Notes: generated from the sequence alone by a model not told the origin. 64,000 nt of DNA from Bacteroidales bacterium UBA1184 (GCA_002310235.1 DBYO01000033.1:1-64000); one strand, 5' to 3'; counted from the first letter of the stretch, positions 54,504-64,000 are shown. A program made the numbers and translations.

Positions 54504-55853
54504 TTAGAGATTTCTAACTGCAATCTTGAACTTGTTGCCACGGTCCTCGTAATTGTCGAAGAGGTCGAAGCTTGCACATGCAGGCGAAAGCAACACTGTA
54601 TCGCCGGGCTTACCCATACGATATGCTTCGTTTACTGCATCGTCCATACTTGTTACGTCAACCATAGGGATACCACTCTTGTCGAATGCCTTGTGGATAG
54701 GACTATTGTCTATACCCAAGCAAACGATTCCTGTAACCTTCTTTTCGACGAGTTCGCGCAACTCCTCGTAGTCGTTGCCCTTATCCTTGCCACCAACTAT
54801 CCATACGATAGGAGTTGTAACCGATTCGAGTGCATACCAAACCGAATTGATGTTAGTAGCCTTGGAGTCGTTGACAAACTTTATACCCCTGATAGTGAGA
54901 ACCGGTTCCATACGATGTTCTACGTTCTTGAAATCCATCAAACTTTCACGAATGACATCGTTCCTGATATTGAGCACCTGAGCTACAATACCTGCAGCCA
55001 TCGAGTTGTAAACATTGTGTTTGCCCTTTATCGAAAGATCGTCGATGAGCATGGTCAAGGTCTTGCTGCTATTGTTTACATAGTCGATAGACTTTTCGTC
55101 CTCGCTAAGCATTGCACCGTTTTTCACCTTTCTCTTCTTCTGGGTGAACTCGAGTTGGGTAGCAAGAATTTCGCGCTTTGATATTTCGTTTATGATGACC
55201 TCGTCGTCTGAACAGTAGATAAAAGAATCCTTTGCAGTGGTGTTCTGCAGGATACGGAACTTTGCATCGATGTAGTTCTGGAACTTGTGGTCGTAGCGAT
55301 CCAAGTGGTCGGGAGTGATGTTCATCAGCACCGACAAGTCACTCTTGAACTTGTACATGTTGTCCAACTGGAAGCTACTAAGCTCTATTACATAGTAGTC
55401 GTAATCCTTTGTTGCAACCTGATATGCGAAGCTCTGTCCAACGTTTCCAGCCAAACCTACGTTCAAACCTGCTTTCTTCAATATATGATAGGTAAGCATC
55501 GTGGTTGTAGTCTTACCGTTACTACCTGTAATACAAATCTTTACAGCGTTAGTATAGCGTGCTGCGAATTCTATTTCCGAAATTACAGGAATACCAAGTT
55601 CGCGAGCCTTTACAACCATAGGTGCTGTTTCGGGAATACCCGGGCTCTTTATTATTTCGCTTGCATTGAGAATAAGCTCTTCGGTATGCTGCTTTTCCTC
55701 GTAAAGCACATTATAATCCTTAAGCAATTCCTTGTACTTGTCGGCAATTTCGCCCTTGTCCGAAACAAATACGTCGAAATCGTTTACTGCTGCCAATACG
55801 GCTGCTCCAGTTCCACTCTCTCCTGCTCCTAATACTACAATTCTATTTTCCAC
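54504..55853 (-). CDS. murD: UDP-MurNAc-L-alanine--D-glutamate ligase
   Basis: 449 residues. Rossmann start VVLGAGESGTGAA, ATP site ITGSNGKTTTTML, NITPDHLDRY, and VLLSPACASFDLFDNYEDRG near the end. It is 4 bp after mraY. Confidence 0.97.
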   Translation of the reverse strand: MENRIVVLGAGESGTGAAVLAAVNDFDVFVSDKGEIADKYKELLKDYNVLYEEKQHTEELILNASEIIKSPGIPETAPMVVKARELGIPVISEIEFAARYTNAVKICITGSNGKTTTTMLTYHILKKAGLNVGLAGNVGQSFAYQVATKDYDYYVIELSSFQLDNMYKFKSDLSVLMNITPDHLDRYDHKFQNYIDAKFRILQNTTAKDSFIYCSDDEVIINEISKREILATQLEFTQKKRKVKNGAMLSEDEKSIDYVNNSSKTLTMLIDDLSIKGKHNVYNSMAAGIVAQVLNIRNDVIRESLMDFKNVEHRMEPVLTIRGIKFVNDSKATNINSVWYALESVTTPIVWIVGGKDKGNDYEELRELVEKKVTGIVCLGIDNSPIHKAFDKSGIPMVDVTSMDDAVNEAYRMGKPGDTVLLSPACASFDLFDNYEDRGNKFKIAVRNL

Positions 55854-55857
55854 GGTC

Positions 55858-57180
55858 TTATCTTAATTTTAATGTTACAATTGAAATAATAGCCAACAAC
55901 AATGTTACAATCCAGAATCTGGCCACAATCTTGGATTCGGGCATACCCTTCTTCTGATAATGATGGTGCAACGGCGCCATTCTGAACGGACGTTTCTCCA
56001 CAGGTACTGGCACCCCTTTGGGCAACTGGTGCTTTTTGCGGTAGTGCTTGCAATAGCGGTTCTGTATTATCACCGAAAGACTTTCTACCAGGAAGATACC
56101 GCAGAGTATCGGAAGTATAAGTTCCTTCTTGATGATGATTGCGAATACAGCGATTATACCACCCAAGGTTAGACTTCCTGTGTCGCCCATGAAAACCTGT
56201 GCGGGATATGTGTTGTACCATAAGAAACCGATGGTAGCGCCGATGAATGCTGCTGCGAACACCATAAGTTCACCTGTATTCGGGATGTACAATATGTTAA
56301 GATATTCGGCTGCCACGCGGTTACCAGAAACGTATGCCAGAATACCGAGCGTAGCACCAATGATTGCCGAGGTTCCCGTCGCCAGGCCGTCCATACCGTC
56401 GGTAAGGTTGGCACCATTAGAAACTGCCGCAACCACAAGGATTGTCATTATGATAAACACCAGCCATGCCAATATATCGGCATAGTCGCCAGCCCACGCA
56501 ACAAACCAGCGGTAGTCGAGCTCGTTGTTCTTGAAGAACGGGATGGTTGTCTTTGTTGACTTAACGTCTGAATATTCGGTAACGCCACTACAATCGGAAT
56601 TACCAACGACCTCTACGACTTCGCAATTTGGTTGATTATCAACAACTACCTTTTCCCTGATTACTGCATCGGGCGAGAAGTATAGGATTGCGCCAACGGC
56701 AAAACCTAGAAGTATCTGTCCCAACAATTTGAACTTGCCCGACAAACCGTCCTTGTTGTGCTTCTTCTGCTTCAGGTAGTCGTCGAGGAAACCGAGACAG
56801 CCGAGCCACAGCGTTGTGACAAGCATCAAGATAGTATAGACGTTGTTCAACTGCGCAAAGAGCAAAGTCGGAATCACTATTGCCGCAATGATGATAAGAC
56901 CACCCATTGTCGGCACGTTCTTCTTGAAATTCTTCACGTTGTTGACACAAGTGTCGCAGTTCTGCGAATTCTCGGTCGGAGCATCGTTCATTGTGGTCCT
57001 TGTCTCCTCGATTTCGGTCTTGCCCGATTTCTTCATACGCTTTATGAACCACTTTCCGAACCATATCGCTATGATAAGCGAAGCAATCATTGAAATACCC
57101 GAACGGAACGAAATGTATTGAAATACACCGGCTCCGGGCATTCCCAAATCTTGCAGGTACTGAAATAAATGATAAAACAT
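55858..57180 (-). CDS. mraY: Phospho-MurNAc-pentapeptide transferase (lipid I synthase)
   Basis: 440 residues, longer than the ~360 of E. coli. Ten TM helices, VPTMGG, LGFLDDYLK, NLTDGMDGLA and RMAPLHHHYQKKG are present. Two soluble inserts explain the extra length: ~30 polar residues before VPTMGG and a ~50-residue periplasmic loop (from YFSPDAVIREKVV to TTIPFFKNNELDYRWF). Such loops are usual in Bacteroidota as far as I know. It makes lipid I. Confidence 0.97.
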   Translation of the reverse strand: MFYHLFQYLQDLGMPGAGVFQYISFRSGISMIASLIIAIWFGKWFIKRMKKSGKTEIEETRTTMNDAPTENSQNCDTCVNNVKNFKKNVPTMGGLIIIAAIVIPTLLFAQLNNVYTILMLVTTLWLGCLGFLDDYLKQKKHNKDGLSGKFKLLGQILLGFAVGAILYFSPDAVIREKVVVDNQPNCEVVEVVGNSDCSGVTEYSDVKSTKTTIPFFKNNELDYRWFVAWAGDYADILAWLVFIIMTILVVAAVSNGANLTDGMDGLATGTSAIIGATLGILAYVSGNRVAAEYLNILYIPNTGELMVFAAAFIGATIGFLWYNTYPAQVFMGDTGSLTLGGIIAVFAIIIKKELILPILCGIFLVESLSVIIQNRYCKHYRKKHQLPKGVPVPVEKRPFRMAPLHHHYQKKGMPESKIVARFWIVTLLLAIISIVTLKLR

Positions 57181-57186
57181 AATCCG

Positions 57187-58635
57187 TTAGTTGTTAAATG
57201 CGTTATTTAAAATCTCCTTGTCGTCGAAATGATGACGAACTCCTTTTATTTCCTGATAAGTCTCATGGCCCTTTCCTGCCACAAGTATTATGTCGCCTTT
57301 CTTGGCAAGCATACAAGCTGTGCGTATTGCCTCTTCGCGGCTTGTAATCCTGAGAACCTTGTTCTTCCACTGCGGCTCAACGCCCTTCTGCATGTCGTCA
57401 AGGATATCCTCGGGCTCCTCGTTGCGCGGATTGTCGGAAGTAAGTATTACCTTGTCGCTCATCTCCGAAGCTATTGCAGCCATTTCGGGACGCTTGGTCT
57501 TATCGCGGTTTCCGCCACAGCCGACAACGGTTATCAAAGTACCATTGCCACAGCGAATATCATTTATTGTAGAAATCACATTCTGCAAAGCATCTGGGGT
57601 GTGTGCGTAATCAACAATTGCGGTAACGCCTTCCTTGGAACGGATAATTTCGAAACGGCCGTCAACAGGGTGCAATTCGCTCATGGTCTTCAGCACCTCG
57701 AGCTTATCGAAACCAAGCAGAATTGCAGTTCCGTAGATTGCAAGCAGGTTGTATGCGTTGAAACGTCCGATAAAGTTAACCCACACTTCCTCGCCGTTTA
57801 TATCAAGTTGCATTCCTTCGAAACCGTCTTCGAGAATCTTAGCCTTGAAATCGGCTGCCGACAGAAGCGAATACGTATATTTCTTCGCAGTGGAATTCTG
57901 GTACATTATCTCGCCGTTACGGTCGTCGATGTTGGTGATTGCAAATGCGTTCGATGGCAACATGGTAAAGAAACCTTGCTTTGCCTTGATATATTCGGCG
58001 AAAGTCTTGTGGAAATCGAGATGGTCGTGGGTGATGTTGGTAAAAATTCCACCAGCGAAAGTCAAACCAGCAATACGGTTCTGCACCACCGAATGCGAAC
58101 TTACCTCCATGAAGCAGTAGTCACAGCCGCAGTCGACCATCTGAGCCAGATATCTGTTAAGCTGAAGCTGGTCGGGTGTGGTATGGGTTGCCTGGATAAC
58201 TTCGGTATCGACGATAACCTTTACCGTTGAGAAAAGTCCTACCTTGTAGCCGAGCTTGCGGGTAAGGTTGTACAAAGTGCCAGCGATTGTTGTCTTGCCG
58301 TTAGTACCTGTAACACCCACAAGTTTCAGTTTCGAAGAAGGATTTCCGTAGTAATCGGAAGCCAAAATGCCGAGAGCCTCCGACGACGATTCCACCTGGA
58401 CGTAAGAAACGCCATCGTGCAATTTTTCTGGCATACGTTCGCAGACGATTATCTTTGCCCCTGCCGAAATTGCTGTCTCGATGTAGTCGTGTCCGTCGGA
58501 AACAGTGCCAACTATAGCCACAAACATATCGCCAGCCGACACCTTGCGCGAATCGAATTCTATCTTCTCAAAGTCGGTTGCTTTAACTACCGATTTTTTA
58601 ACTTTCAACCTATTCAACGAAACATTTATATCCAT
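57187..58635 (-). CDS. murE: UDP-MurNAc-tripeptide synthetase, meso-DAP type
   Basis: 482 residues. ATP site [24 protein letters not shown], and the specificity motif DNPRNEEP (~residue 400), which marks meso-diaminopimelate rather than lysine addition. So the wall is predicted A1gamma mDAP type. It is 6 bp after ftsI. Confidence 0.97.
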   Translation of the reverse strand: MDINVSLNRLKVKKSVVKATDFEKIEFDSRKVSAGDMFVAIVGTVSDGHDYIETAISAGAKIIVCERMPEKLHDGVSYVQVESSSEALGILASDYYGNPSSKLKLVGVTGTNGKTTIAGTLYNLTRKLGYKVGLFSTVKVIVDTEVIQATHTTPDQLQLNRYLAQMVDCGCDYCFMEVSSHSVVQNRIAGLTFAGGIFTNITHDHLDFHKTFAEYIKAKQGFFTMLPSNAFAITNIDDRNGEIMYQNSTAKKYTYSLLSAADFKAKILEDGFEGMQLDINGEEVWVNFIGRFNAYNLLAIYGTAILLGFDKLEVLKTMSELHPVDGRFEIIRSKEGVTAIVDYAHTPDALQNVISTINDIRCGNGTLITVVGCGGNRDKTKRPEMAAIASEMSDKVILTSDNPRNEEPEDILDDMQKGVEPQWKNKVLRITSREEAIRTACMLAKKGDIILVAGKGHETYQEIKGVRHHFDDKEILNNAFNN

Positions 58636-58641
58636 TTCCTT

Positions 58642-60771
58642 TTATTTTAATGTCAAGTAAATTGAATCTCCTTTTGCATATACTGTTCCCTGTGCAGGTA
58701 CCTGTGCGACAACCCTTCCGCGACCACTGATGGCGACTTTCAAGCCAGCCTGCTCAAGGATTCCTATTGCATCCGAAGCACCCATATTTCTAACATCTGG
58801 AATCACTGTTCCAATTTCTGGGGCGTAGGGTGCAAAATTTTCCTTTTCTCCAGCATGGTCCTTGAACCTTACCCATTTCACTGTCGGGAAATTGTCAATA
58901 TTGGTGGGTATGTCGAGTATCTTGCAAACTGTCTGGATATTTTCACGCTTTCCCGACTTGCTCGTAGGCAAAAGAGTTTCGGGATCATCGTTTATTTCGT
59001 CGGCTACAGCCTTGGTGTCGGTAGAATAGATCTTGTCGGCAATCTTACGGAATACATTACCAGCCACGACATTGCCGTAGAAGCTACCTTCCGATGGATT
59101 GTAAATCGAAACTATGCATGAGTATTCCGGATTGTCGGCAGGAAAATATCCGACAAACGAAGCATGGTAAGTGATTTTTTGTCCACCCTTGCCATAGTTC
59201 ATCTGCGCTGTACCCGTTTTTCCTGCTATCGGGTAATTTTCGTTCTTCAGATTGCGTGCCGTACCATTCTGAACTACGCCTTCGAGCATCTTCTTCACAG
59301 CCTCGATGGTCTTGTGCGAACATATCTGCTGATCGATTACATAAGGCTCAAAGTTTTCGACCATCTCACCGCAGTACGAAAGTCCCTCGACAAACATCGG
59401 GCGCATCAACTTGCCATCGTTTGCTATCGCGTTGTAGAATGCAAGTATCTGCAACGGGGTTATTGCAACTCCATAGCCGTAAGCCATCCACGGCAACGAA
59501 ATTCCCGACCAGTACTTGGAACCATCAGCAGGCTCGTGTATTACCGGCACAGCCTCGCCCTTAAGTTCTATTCCCAAAGGCTCGTTGAGGTGCAAACGCT
59601 TGATTCCATCGACAAACTTCTGCTGCTGGTGCTTGTAGTTGTCGTAAACGAAACGGGCGGTACCGACATTCGACGAAGTTTCGATTATGCGCTGCACCGA
59701 AAGCCATGTGCTGTCGGGTGCGTGCGAATCCTTGATAGTCTTGCCGTAGTAAGTATCGACGCCATTGCCGACCTTTACCATTGTTTCGGGGGTAATATAT
59801 CCATCCTCCATGGCCACTATTACCGATGCAATCTTGAAAGTTGAACCTGGATCGGAAGCACCGCCAGACGAAAGGTTGCCAACTGCATAGTTGAAGTTTT
59901 CGTAGAAATTATTGAGGCTATCGCGCATCAGGTTTGCCATAGCGCGAACCTTGCCGGTCTTGACCTCCATAACGACAACTGTACCGTATTGTGCCGAATG
60001 CTGACGCATCTGGCTTTCAAGTTCGGTTTCGGCAATATCCTGCAGGCTTATGTCGATTGTTGTTATCAAGTCCTTACCATCGATAGGCTTTACATAATCC
60101 GACGAATTCTCGATTGGCACCCACACGTCCTTCGAAACCTTCTGGAAAGCAGCATAGCCCTCGACACCTGTAAGAATGCTGTCGTAGCTATATTCCAAAC
60201 CGTAATGCCCCTTTTCGCTCGATTCGCCTATGGTTCTGCGAGCCAGTTTTCCAAAAGGCTTCTCACGCTCGTATATTTCCGACGAATAAAAACCTGCACG
60301 GTACTTTCCCCTGCGCAAGAACGGGAATTTCTTCATTTCCTCGTATTCGAGGAAGGAAACCCTGCGCTTAATGCAATAGCTACGGTTTCCGCTATTCTTT
60401 GCATTACGGATTTCGGTTCTGTATGTCTCTCTTGATTTGTTCTTGAATAGTTCGGCGAGACAAATGCTCAACGAATCGATTTCGGCATCAAAAGCCGAAT
60501 CGGTCATCGATTTCACGCCCTGGCATGCCAAATCGAGGTAGGTATCGTAGTAGCACACCGAAGTTGCAAGGAGCTTGCCGTCGGACGAATATATGTCGCC
60601 GCGTTTGGGCTTTATCGTGGTGGTCCTTATCGAAACCATCTCCTTCTTTTCCTCGGGGGTCGCAACCTGCAAATAGATGATCCTGCCAATTATCACAAAG
60701 GCGAGAATAATAAGTATAGCCAAAGCCACATAAGACCTATGTATTATTTTATTTCTACCAGAATCTTTCAT
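58642..60771 (-). CDS. ftsI: Septal transpeptidase FtsI (PBP3-type) with PASTA domain
   Basis: 709 residues. TM helix (~14-36), dimerisation domain, transpeptidase with Ser310-T-F-Lys313 (DPGSTFKIA), Ser-Ser-Asn (ETSSNVGTA) and Lys-Thr-Gly (AGKTGTAQMNYG), then one C-terminal PASTA domain (~650-709, IPDVRNMGASDAIGILEQAG). It crosslinks septal peptidoglycan with FtsW. It overlaps ftsL by 4 bp. Confidence 0.96.
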   Translation of the reverse strand: MKDSGRNKIIHRSYVALAILIILAFVIIGRIIYLQVATPEEKKEMVSIRTTTIKPKRGDIYSSDGKLLATSVCYYDTYLDLACQGVKSMTDSAFDAEIDSLSICLAELFKNKSRETYRTEIRNAKNSGNRSYCIKRRVSFLEYEEMKKFPFLRRGKYRAGFYSSEIYEREKPFGKLARRTIGESSEKGHYGLEYSYDSILTGVEGYAAFQKVSKDVWVPIENSSDYVKPIDGKDLITTIDISLQDIAETELESQMRQHSAQYGTVVVMEVKTGKVRAMANLMRDSLNNFYENFNYAVGNLSSGGASDPGSTFKIASVIVAMEDGYITPETMVKVGNGVDTYYGKTIKDSHAPDSTWLSVQRIIETSSNVGTARFVYDNYKHQQQKFVDGIKRLHLNEPLGIELKGEAVPVIHEPADGSKYWSGISLPWMAYGYGVAITPLQILAFYNAIANDGKLMRPMFVEGLSYCGEMVENFEPYVIDQQICSHKTIEAVKKMLEGVVQNGTARNLKNENYPIAGKTGTAQMNYGKGGQKITYHASFVGYFPADNPEYSCIVSIYNPSEGSFYGNVVAGNVFRKIADKIYSTDTKAVADEINDDPETLLPTSKSGKRENIQTVCKILDIPTNIDNFPTVKWVRFKDHAGEKENFAPYAPEIGTVIPDVRNMGASDAIGILEQAGLKVAISGRGRVVAQVPAQGTVYAKGDSIYLTLK

Positions 60772-61124
60772 TTTTTGGCTTTTTTATGGCTGTTCGACTT
60801 CTTCTTATACATTATTTTGTAAGGCGGGCGCTTTGACTCCTGAAGAGTAGAACCCTTGGCTTCGAGAAGCGACAAAACGCTTTTACGTCTGTTGGTCTTC
60901 TTCAGCAATTCCGACTGTATTGCCACGCCTTCGGCACGATATTTCTCGATTCGTTCCTCCGACTTGCTTATCTCACGGTAAACATAGATGCCATGGAAGT
61001 GGTTTACGACATACAATACAGCGAGGACAAACACAAGAATGACAAAACGCACTTTCCTTTTGGTGATTTTGTCCATTATTATGTCACCCGACAATACTTT
61101 GCGCACACCCTTGAAGAAATCCAT
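60768..61124 (-). CDS. ftsL: FtsL-like division protein
   Basis: 118 residues. Short basic cytoplasmic tail, one TM helix (~26-44, FVILVFVLAVLYVVNHFHG) and a short periplasmic coiled coil (REISKSEERIEKYRAEGVAIQSELLKK) with a Lys-rich end. Sequence is not diagnostic, but size, topology and position between rsmH and ftsI fit FtsL. Confidence 0.85.
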   Translation of the reverse strand: MDFFKGVRKVLSGDIIMDKITKRKVRFVILVFVLAVLYVVNHFHGIYVYREISKSEERIEKYRAEGVAIQSELLKKTNRRKSVLSLLEAKGSTLQESKRPPYKIMYKKKSNSHKKAKK

Positions 61125-61125
61125 A

Positions 61126-62028
61126 CTACACCCTTTCCGATATTCTTAATTTCGCGGATTTTGCACGCGGATTTCTACTAATTTCATCATCGTCGGGCAC
61201 TATCACCTGCTTGTTGACAGACTTCAACGTCAAGTTTGCACGACCGAACACATCGCGCTCATCGTTTCCATCGACATTGCCCGTGCGGATAAGATTTTTT
61301 ACCAGTCTGTCCTCCATCGAGTGGTAGGAAATGACCGACAGACGGCCTCCCTTTGCAAGCACCTGTGGTGCAGCTGTCAGGAAATCTTCAAGCGACGCAA
61401 TCTCGTCGTTGACCTCGATGCGCAAAGCTTGGAATATCTGCGCGTAATATTTTATTTCGCGGTTTTTCGGAGCAAACTGCTCAAGGAAACTCACGAAATC
61501 GTCGATTTCGCAGAAGGGTTCGCTTTCGCGACGTGCAAGAATCGACTTTACCAGACGGCCCACGTTCTGCACATCGCAGTAGTTGCGGAAAATGCGGAAA
61601 AGATCGTCCTCCGAAGCAGAATTCAGCACATCGGCAGCAGTATGCGACGACTGTTCCGACATGCGCATGTCGAGTTTTCCGCCCATACGGAACGAAAAAC
61701 CGCGGTCGGCAACATCGAACTGATGCGACGACACGCCCAAGTCGGCCAGAATGCCGTCAACCTTTTCGATGCCGTAGTAGTCCAGGTAGTTGCGCAAATA
61801 GCGATAATTTCCGAAAACGAGCTTCAGCCTTGCATCGTCAATTTTGTTTTTGTGAGCATCACTATCACGGTCGATTGCCACGAGAGTTCCTTTTGTCGAC
61901 AAGCGCGACAAAATTTCTGCCGAATGTCCTCCGCCACCGAAAGTGGCATCTACGTAAACACCATCGGGATTGATATTCAACCCATCAACGCTCTCGTTCA
62001 ACAATACAGGCACGTGATATTCGCTCAT
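61126..62028 (-). CDS. rsmH: 16S rRNA (cytosine-1402-N4)-methyltransferase
   Basis: 300 residues. Start EYHVPVLLNESVDGL, SAM motif YVDATFGGGGHSAEIL, ILADLGVSSHQFD, and the end FGRANLTLKSVNKQVIVPDDDEISRNPRAKSAKLRI. It lies 3 bp after mraZ. Confidence 0.98.
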   Translation of the reverse strand: MSEYHVPVLLNESVDGLNINPDGVYVDATFGGGGHSAEILSRLSTKGTLVAIDRDSDAHKNKIDDARLKLVFGNYRYLRNYLDYYGIEKVDGILADLGVSSHQFDVADRGFSFRMGGKLDMRMSEQSSHTAADVLNSASEDDLFRIFRNYCDVQNVGRLVKSILARRESEPFCEIDDFVSFLEQFAPKNREIKYYAQIFQALRIEVNDEIASLEDFLTAAPQVLAKGGRLSVISYHSMEDRLVKNLIRTGNVDGNDERDVFGRANLTLKSVNKQVIVPDDDEISRNPRAKSAKLRISERV

Positions 62029-62031
62029 CTG

Positions 62032-62496
62032 CTAATCCTCCGAATCCGTAAAGTCACCTCCAAGAATCTCCTCGGCGAGTTCAGCAAAGCTATCGTTGCT
62101 CATCGACTTCTGCTCGTAAACGTCCTTAGCCCAGATTTCTACCTTACCTTCCTGTCCTGCAAAAACAAGTTCCTTCTCGCCACCAATGTAGTCGAGCAGG
62201 ACTTTCGGGATAAGGAAACGGCTGTTGTTGTCGAGATAAACTTCGGCAGTTCCACGGTAGAATTCGCGAAGGAACTCGGCATGCTTACGGTTGAAAGGAT
62301 TGAGTCTTTTCTTCAGCAAACCGGTCTGGCGATTCCACTCGCTCATAGGGTAAAGAACCAAGCATTTTGCGTAAATATCACGTTTGAGGACGAAAGCCGC
62401 TGCCTGCTCCTCATCGGGAACCTGCCGCTTCAGTTGCGAAGGAAAGATAACTCTGCATTTGTTATCCAGCTTGCTAATGTATTCACCTACAAACAT
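62032..62496 (-). CDS. mraZ: Transcriptional regulator MraZ
   Basis: 154 residues with two AbrB-like half domains (YISKLDNKCRVIFPSQLK and YLDNNSRFLIPKVLLDYIG). It is the first gene of the dcw cluster, whose members repress or tune this operon in other bacteria. An acidic tail ends the protein. A TAGTTTTG box lies upstream at 62520-62527. No repeated GTGGGA-type MraZ box array is obvious, although GTGGGAAA occurs twice on the minus strand just upstream (62536-62573). Confidence 0.96.
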   Translation of the reverse strand: MFVGEYISKLDNKCRVIFPSQLKRQVPDEEQAAAFVLKRDIYAKCLVLYPMSEWNRQTGLLKKRLNPFNRKHAEFLREFYRGTAEVYLDNNSRFLIPKVLLDYIGGEKELVFAGQEGKVEIWAKDVYEQKSMSNDSFAELAEEILGGDFTDSED

Positions 62497-62519
62497 AATC
62501 TACAATTCAAAATTCGTTG

Positions 62520-62527
62520 CAAAACTA
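62520..62527 (-). promoter_or_regulatory. Putative -7 box and MraZ-binding region of the dcw cluster
   Basis: TAGTTTTG on the minus strand (TAnnTTTG) lies 23 bp before mraZ. Upstream, the minus strand reads GTGGGAAAGAGTGGGCG and AAGTGGGAAA (62536-62573). These are GTGGG-type direct repeats like known MraZ operator boxes. Confidence 0.55.
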
Positions 62528-62847
62528 AACAAAATTTCCCACTTTAAAACACCTACGCCCACTCTTTCCCACCATTGTTAATAAATATTGGTTAATTTTA
62601 CACACAACATATTGATTATTAATTGTTTGTAAAATTATGCAAGTTATTAACTTTTGGACTTTTTCATAAAAAAGGTATGGTCGTCTTTCATTGAACGACC
62701 AATAATATAATCGATTGTACGGACACGAAATTTTGCGTTTGAATCGGCGCAAAACATTGCATTCGGCGCAAAGCATTGCGCCGCTACAAACCGTTAAATC
62801 ATTAAATTTTAAATCAGCGAAGCTGATCTTTAGCTCGCGAAAACACA

Positions 62848-62875
62848 AAAAAAAGGACGGCATTGCACCGTCCTA
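62848..62875 (-). terminator. Terminator after right-edge T9SS cargo gene
   Basis: On the minus strand AGGACGG pairs with CCGTCCT, followed by T8. Confidence 0.85.
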
Positions 62876-62903
62876 ATATCTTATGTTTTTGCGGTTGTCT
62901 ATC

Positions 62904-62934
62904 CGTAAGGGAAGGTTTGAAACCTTCCCTTACG
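62904..62934. repeat. Perfect 31-bp palindrome
   Basis: CGTAAGGGAAGGTTT and AAACCTTCCCTTACG are exact inverse complements around a single base, just downstream of the cargo gene stop on the minus strand. Confidence 0.75.
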
Positions 62935-62951
62935 ATAGGTCACTAAACATT

Positions 62952-64000
62952 CTATTCTTTTACAAACCGCTGCTGGCTAGGCGTAGCCGAAGCCGTGCGT
63001 ATGCGTACCACATACACCCCGCTCTTCAAATCTTCCACATTGCAAACCGCATTGTCGCTGTTTACCTCAACACGCCTTACAACCTGTCCCATCACATTCA
63101 CAATCTCGATTTCCGAAATTGGTTCCGAGGATGTAATGTTGAGAATATCGGTTACGGGATTCGGGAAGAGGGCGATTTCTGCCGACATCTGCTCGGTTTC
63201 GATTGCATTAGGATTTGAACTTACAATGTTTGACCTTGAAATTATCACAGAACGTCCCTGTACTATTTCTATCTGGTAATAGTAATCCTGCTCAGTATTA
63301 AAGTCGGTATATGTGTGGTTTTCGCGCGACATTTCCATTATCATTTCCATGTCATCAATAGATGTTCCGCGATATACCCTGTAGGTACTGAATTCTATTC
63401 CCTCATAGTCGGTCCACAACAAGTTGCGGCTATTGCCCTGACCGAGGCTTATCTGCAAGTGTATTGTGCGGTGCGAATCACTCATTGCCGAAACGTTTCC
63501 GCACGAATCGTAGGTTGCCACGGCATAGCGGTACGGACGAACAGCTGTATTAGACACCTCATCAGTCCACAAGCATTCGGCATCTATGGCAACAGTATCA
63601 ACCACTTCGTACTGACCGTAGGCATCCTGTCGATACATGAGGTATCCGAGCATAGTATTGTTGCTTACCGGATTCCAAGTTACGACATTTTTGTTGTGTG
63701 TGTTTGTGGCAACAACTCTTATTGTAGTTTCAAGCGGTTCTTCGCGTGTAAAGTTGAGCTGAACAACACTATCCACGCCCTCTGAACTGGTAAAGTATCC
63801 GTAATAAGTCCCTGTATGACCATATGGAAAACCTGCAAGATTATAAGAACTACATGATATTACATTTATTTCATTTAGAATTCCAAATACCGCATAAATG
63901 GCAGTATCCTGATTGACTGATATCTCGCGGTGATTTTCAGCATCTCCTCCGTCGCTCCAACGTAGAAATATGTAGCCTTCGTTGGCAGTTGCCTCAAAAA
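62952..64000 (-). CDS. T9SS-secreted protein, 5' part cut by window edge
   Basis: The frame is open from base 64000 to the stop at 62952 (about 349 residues seen). It begins inside a divergent InlB B-like repeat (EGYIFLRWSDGGDAENHRE), then two FN3-like domains (TTIRVVATNTHNKNVVTWNPV and RNLLWTDYEGIEFSTYRVYRG regions), and ends in a T9SS type A sorting domain (IALFPNPVTDILNITSSEP...GVYVVRIRTASATPSQQRFVKE). A GTG at 63776 is only an internal codon. The function of the missing N-terminal part is unknown. The repeat types match the 865-residue cargo at 44144. Confidence 0.88.
   Translation of the reverse strand, partial: FEATANEGYIFLRWSDGGDAENHREISVNQDTAIYAVFGILNEINVISCSSYNLAGFPYGHTGTYYGYFTSSEGVDSVVQLNFTREEPLETTIRVVATNTHNKNVVTWNPVSNNTMLGYLMYRQDAYGQYEVVDTVAIDAECLWTDEVSNTAVRPYRYAVATYDSCGNVSAMSDSHRTIHLQISLGQGNSRNLLWTDYEGIEFSTYRVYRGTSIDDMEMIMEMSRENHTYTDFNTEQDYYYQIEIVQGRSVIISRSNIVSSNPNAIETEQMSAEIALFPNPVTDILNITSSEPISEIEIVNVMGQVVRRVEVNSDNAVCNVEDLKSGVYVVRIRTASATPSQQRFVKE

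Larger units (their letters stand above)
62528..62951. other. Intergenic region with palindromes between mraZ and T9SS cargo
   Basis: It has no credible gene. It contains GGTCGT...ACGACC (62675-62700), a 19-bp imperfect direct repeat 'tcggcgcaaaacattgcat' (62743-62781) ending in GGCGCAA-agca-TTGCGCC, TCAGC-gaa-GCTGA, and two strong hairpins described separately. Confidence 0.55.

Noticed and set aside
57229..58230. 333-codon open frame on the plus strand
   Set aside because: Antisense to murE, which has all expected motifs.
61321..62547. 408-codon open frame on the plus strand
   Set aside because: Antisense to rsmH and mraZ, both of which are clear; it arises from codon bias.

Overview
The window looks like a chromosomal stretch of an uncultured member of the Bacteroidales (Bacteroidota). 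The reasons are: a complete type IX secretion (T9SS) core operon (porP-porK-porL-porM-porN) with a porE-like gene nearby; several secreted proteins with the T9SS C-terminal sorting domain; Bacteroidota-type promoters (TAnnTTTG at -7, once with a TTTG exactly 19 bp upstream); few Shine-Dalgarno sites; a tmRNA whose tag ends in NYAFAA; and a MurE with the DNPR motif of meso-diaminopimelate ligases. The order-level placement is inference, and no species is claimed.

Layout. 1-9187 (minus strand) holds a giant CUB-domain surface protein cut by the left edge, a tmRNA, and a gingipain-like C25 cysteine protease. 9311-12577 (plus) holds a TPR protein and a PorE-like envelope protein. 12642-19644 holds aroB-aroA, a convergent PBP1A and topA. 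A branched inverted-repeat element (19655-19800) then precedes porPKLMN (19957-26329). 26549-29991 holds prs, a deoxynucleoside kinase and a strongly codon-biased OmpA-like/TPR lipoprotein. 30096-31656 (minus) holds a class III aminotransferase and a receiver-only response regulator. SRP RNA lies at 32029-32124 (minus). 32224-39975 is a same-strand run led by pyrC that continues into envelope proteins: a monothiol thioredoxin-like protein, a YiiX-type lipoprotein, a YjbR protein, a TIGR04076 protein, a MORN-caspase protein and a papain-like protease. 40329-42990 holds a zinc metallopeptidase, a HAD hydrolase and an MsrA-AlkD-type fusion. 42994-44018 (minus) holds a YgjP-type metalloprotein and a small conserved-looking protein. 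44144-46741 is another T9SS cargo. 46827-62496 (minus) is the whole division and cell wall cluster from mraZ to ftsZ plus yqeY. The right edge cuts a further T9SS cargo.

How the genes fit together. The T9SS core (PorK/N ring, PorL/M motor, PorP) and a PorE-like anchor would export the C25 protease and the adhesin-like cargo whose sorting domains are visible here. The dcw cluster, PBP1A and mDAP-type MurE describe a conventional Gram-negative wall. The least expected items are the MORN-caspase / papain-DUF4384-like pair, the MsrA-AlkD fusion, an EPSP synthase with a changed substrate loop, and the branched inverted-repeat element in front of the T9SS operon.
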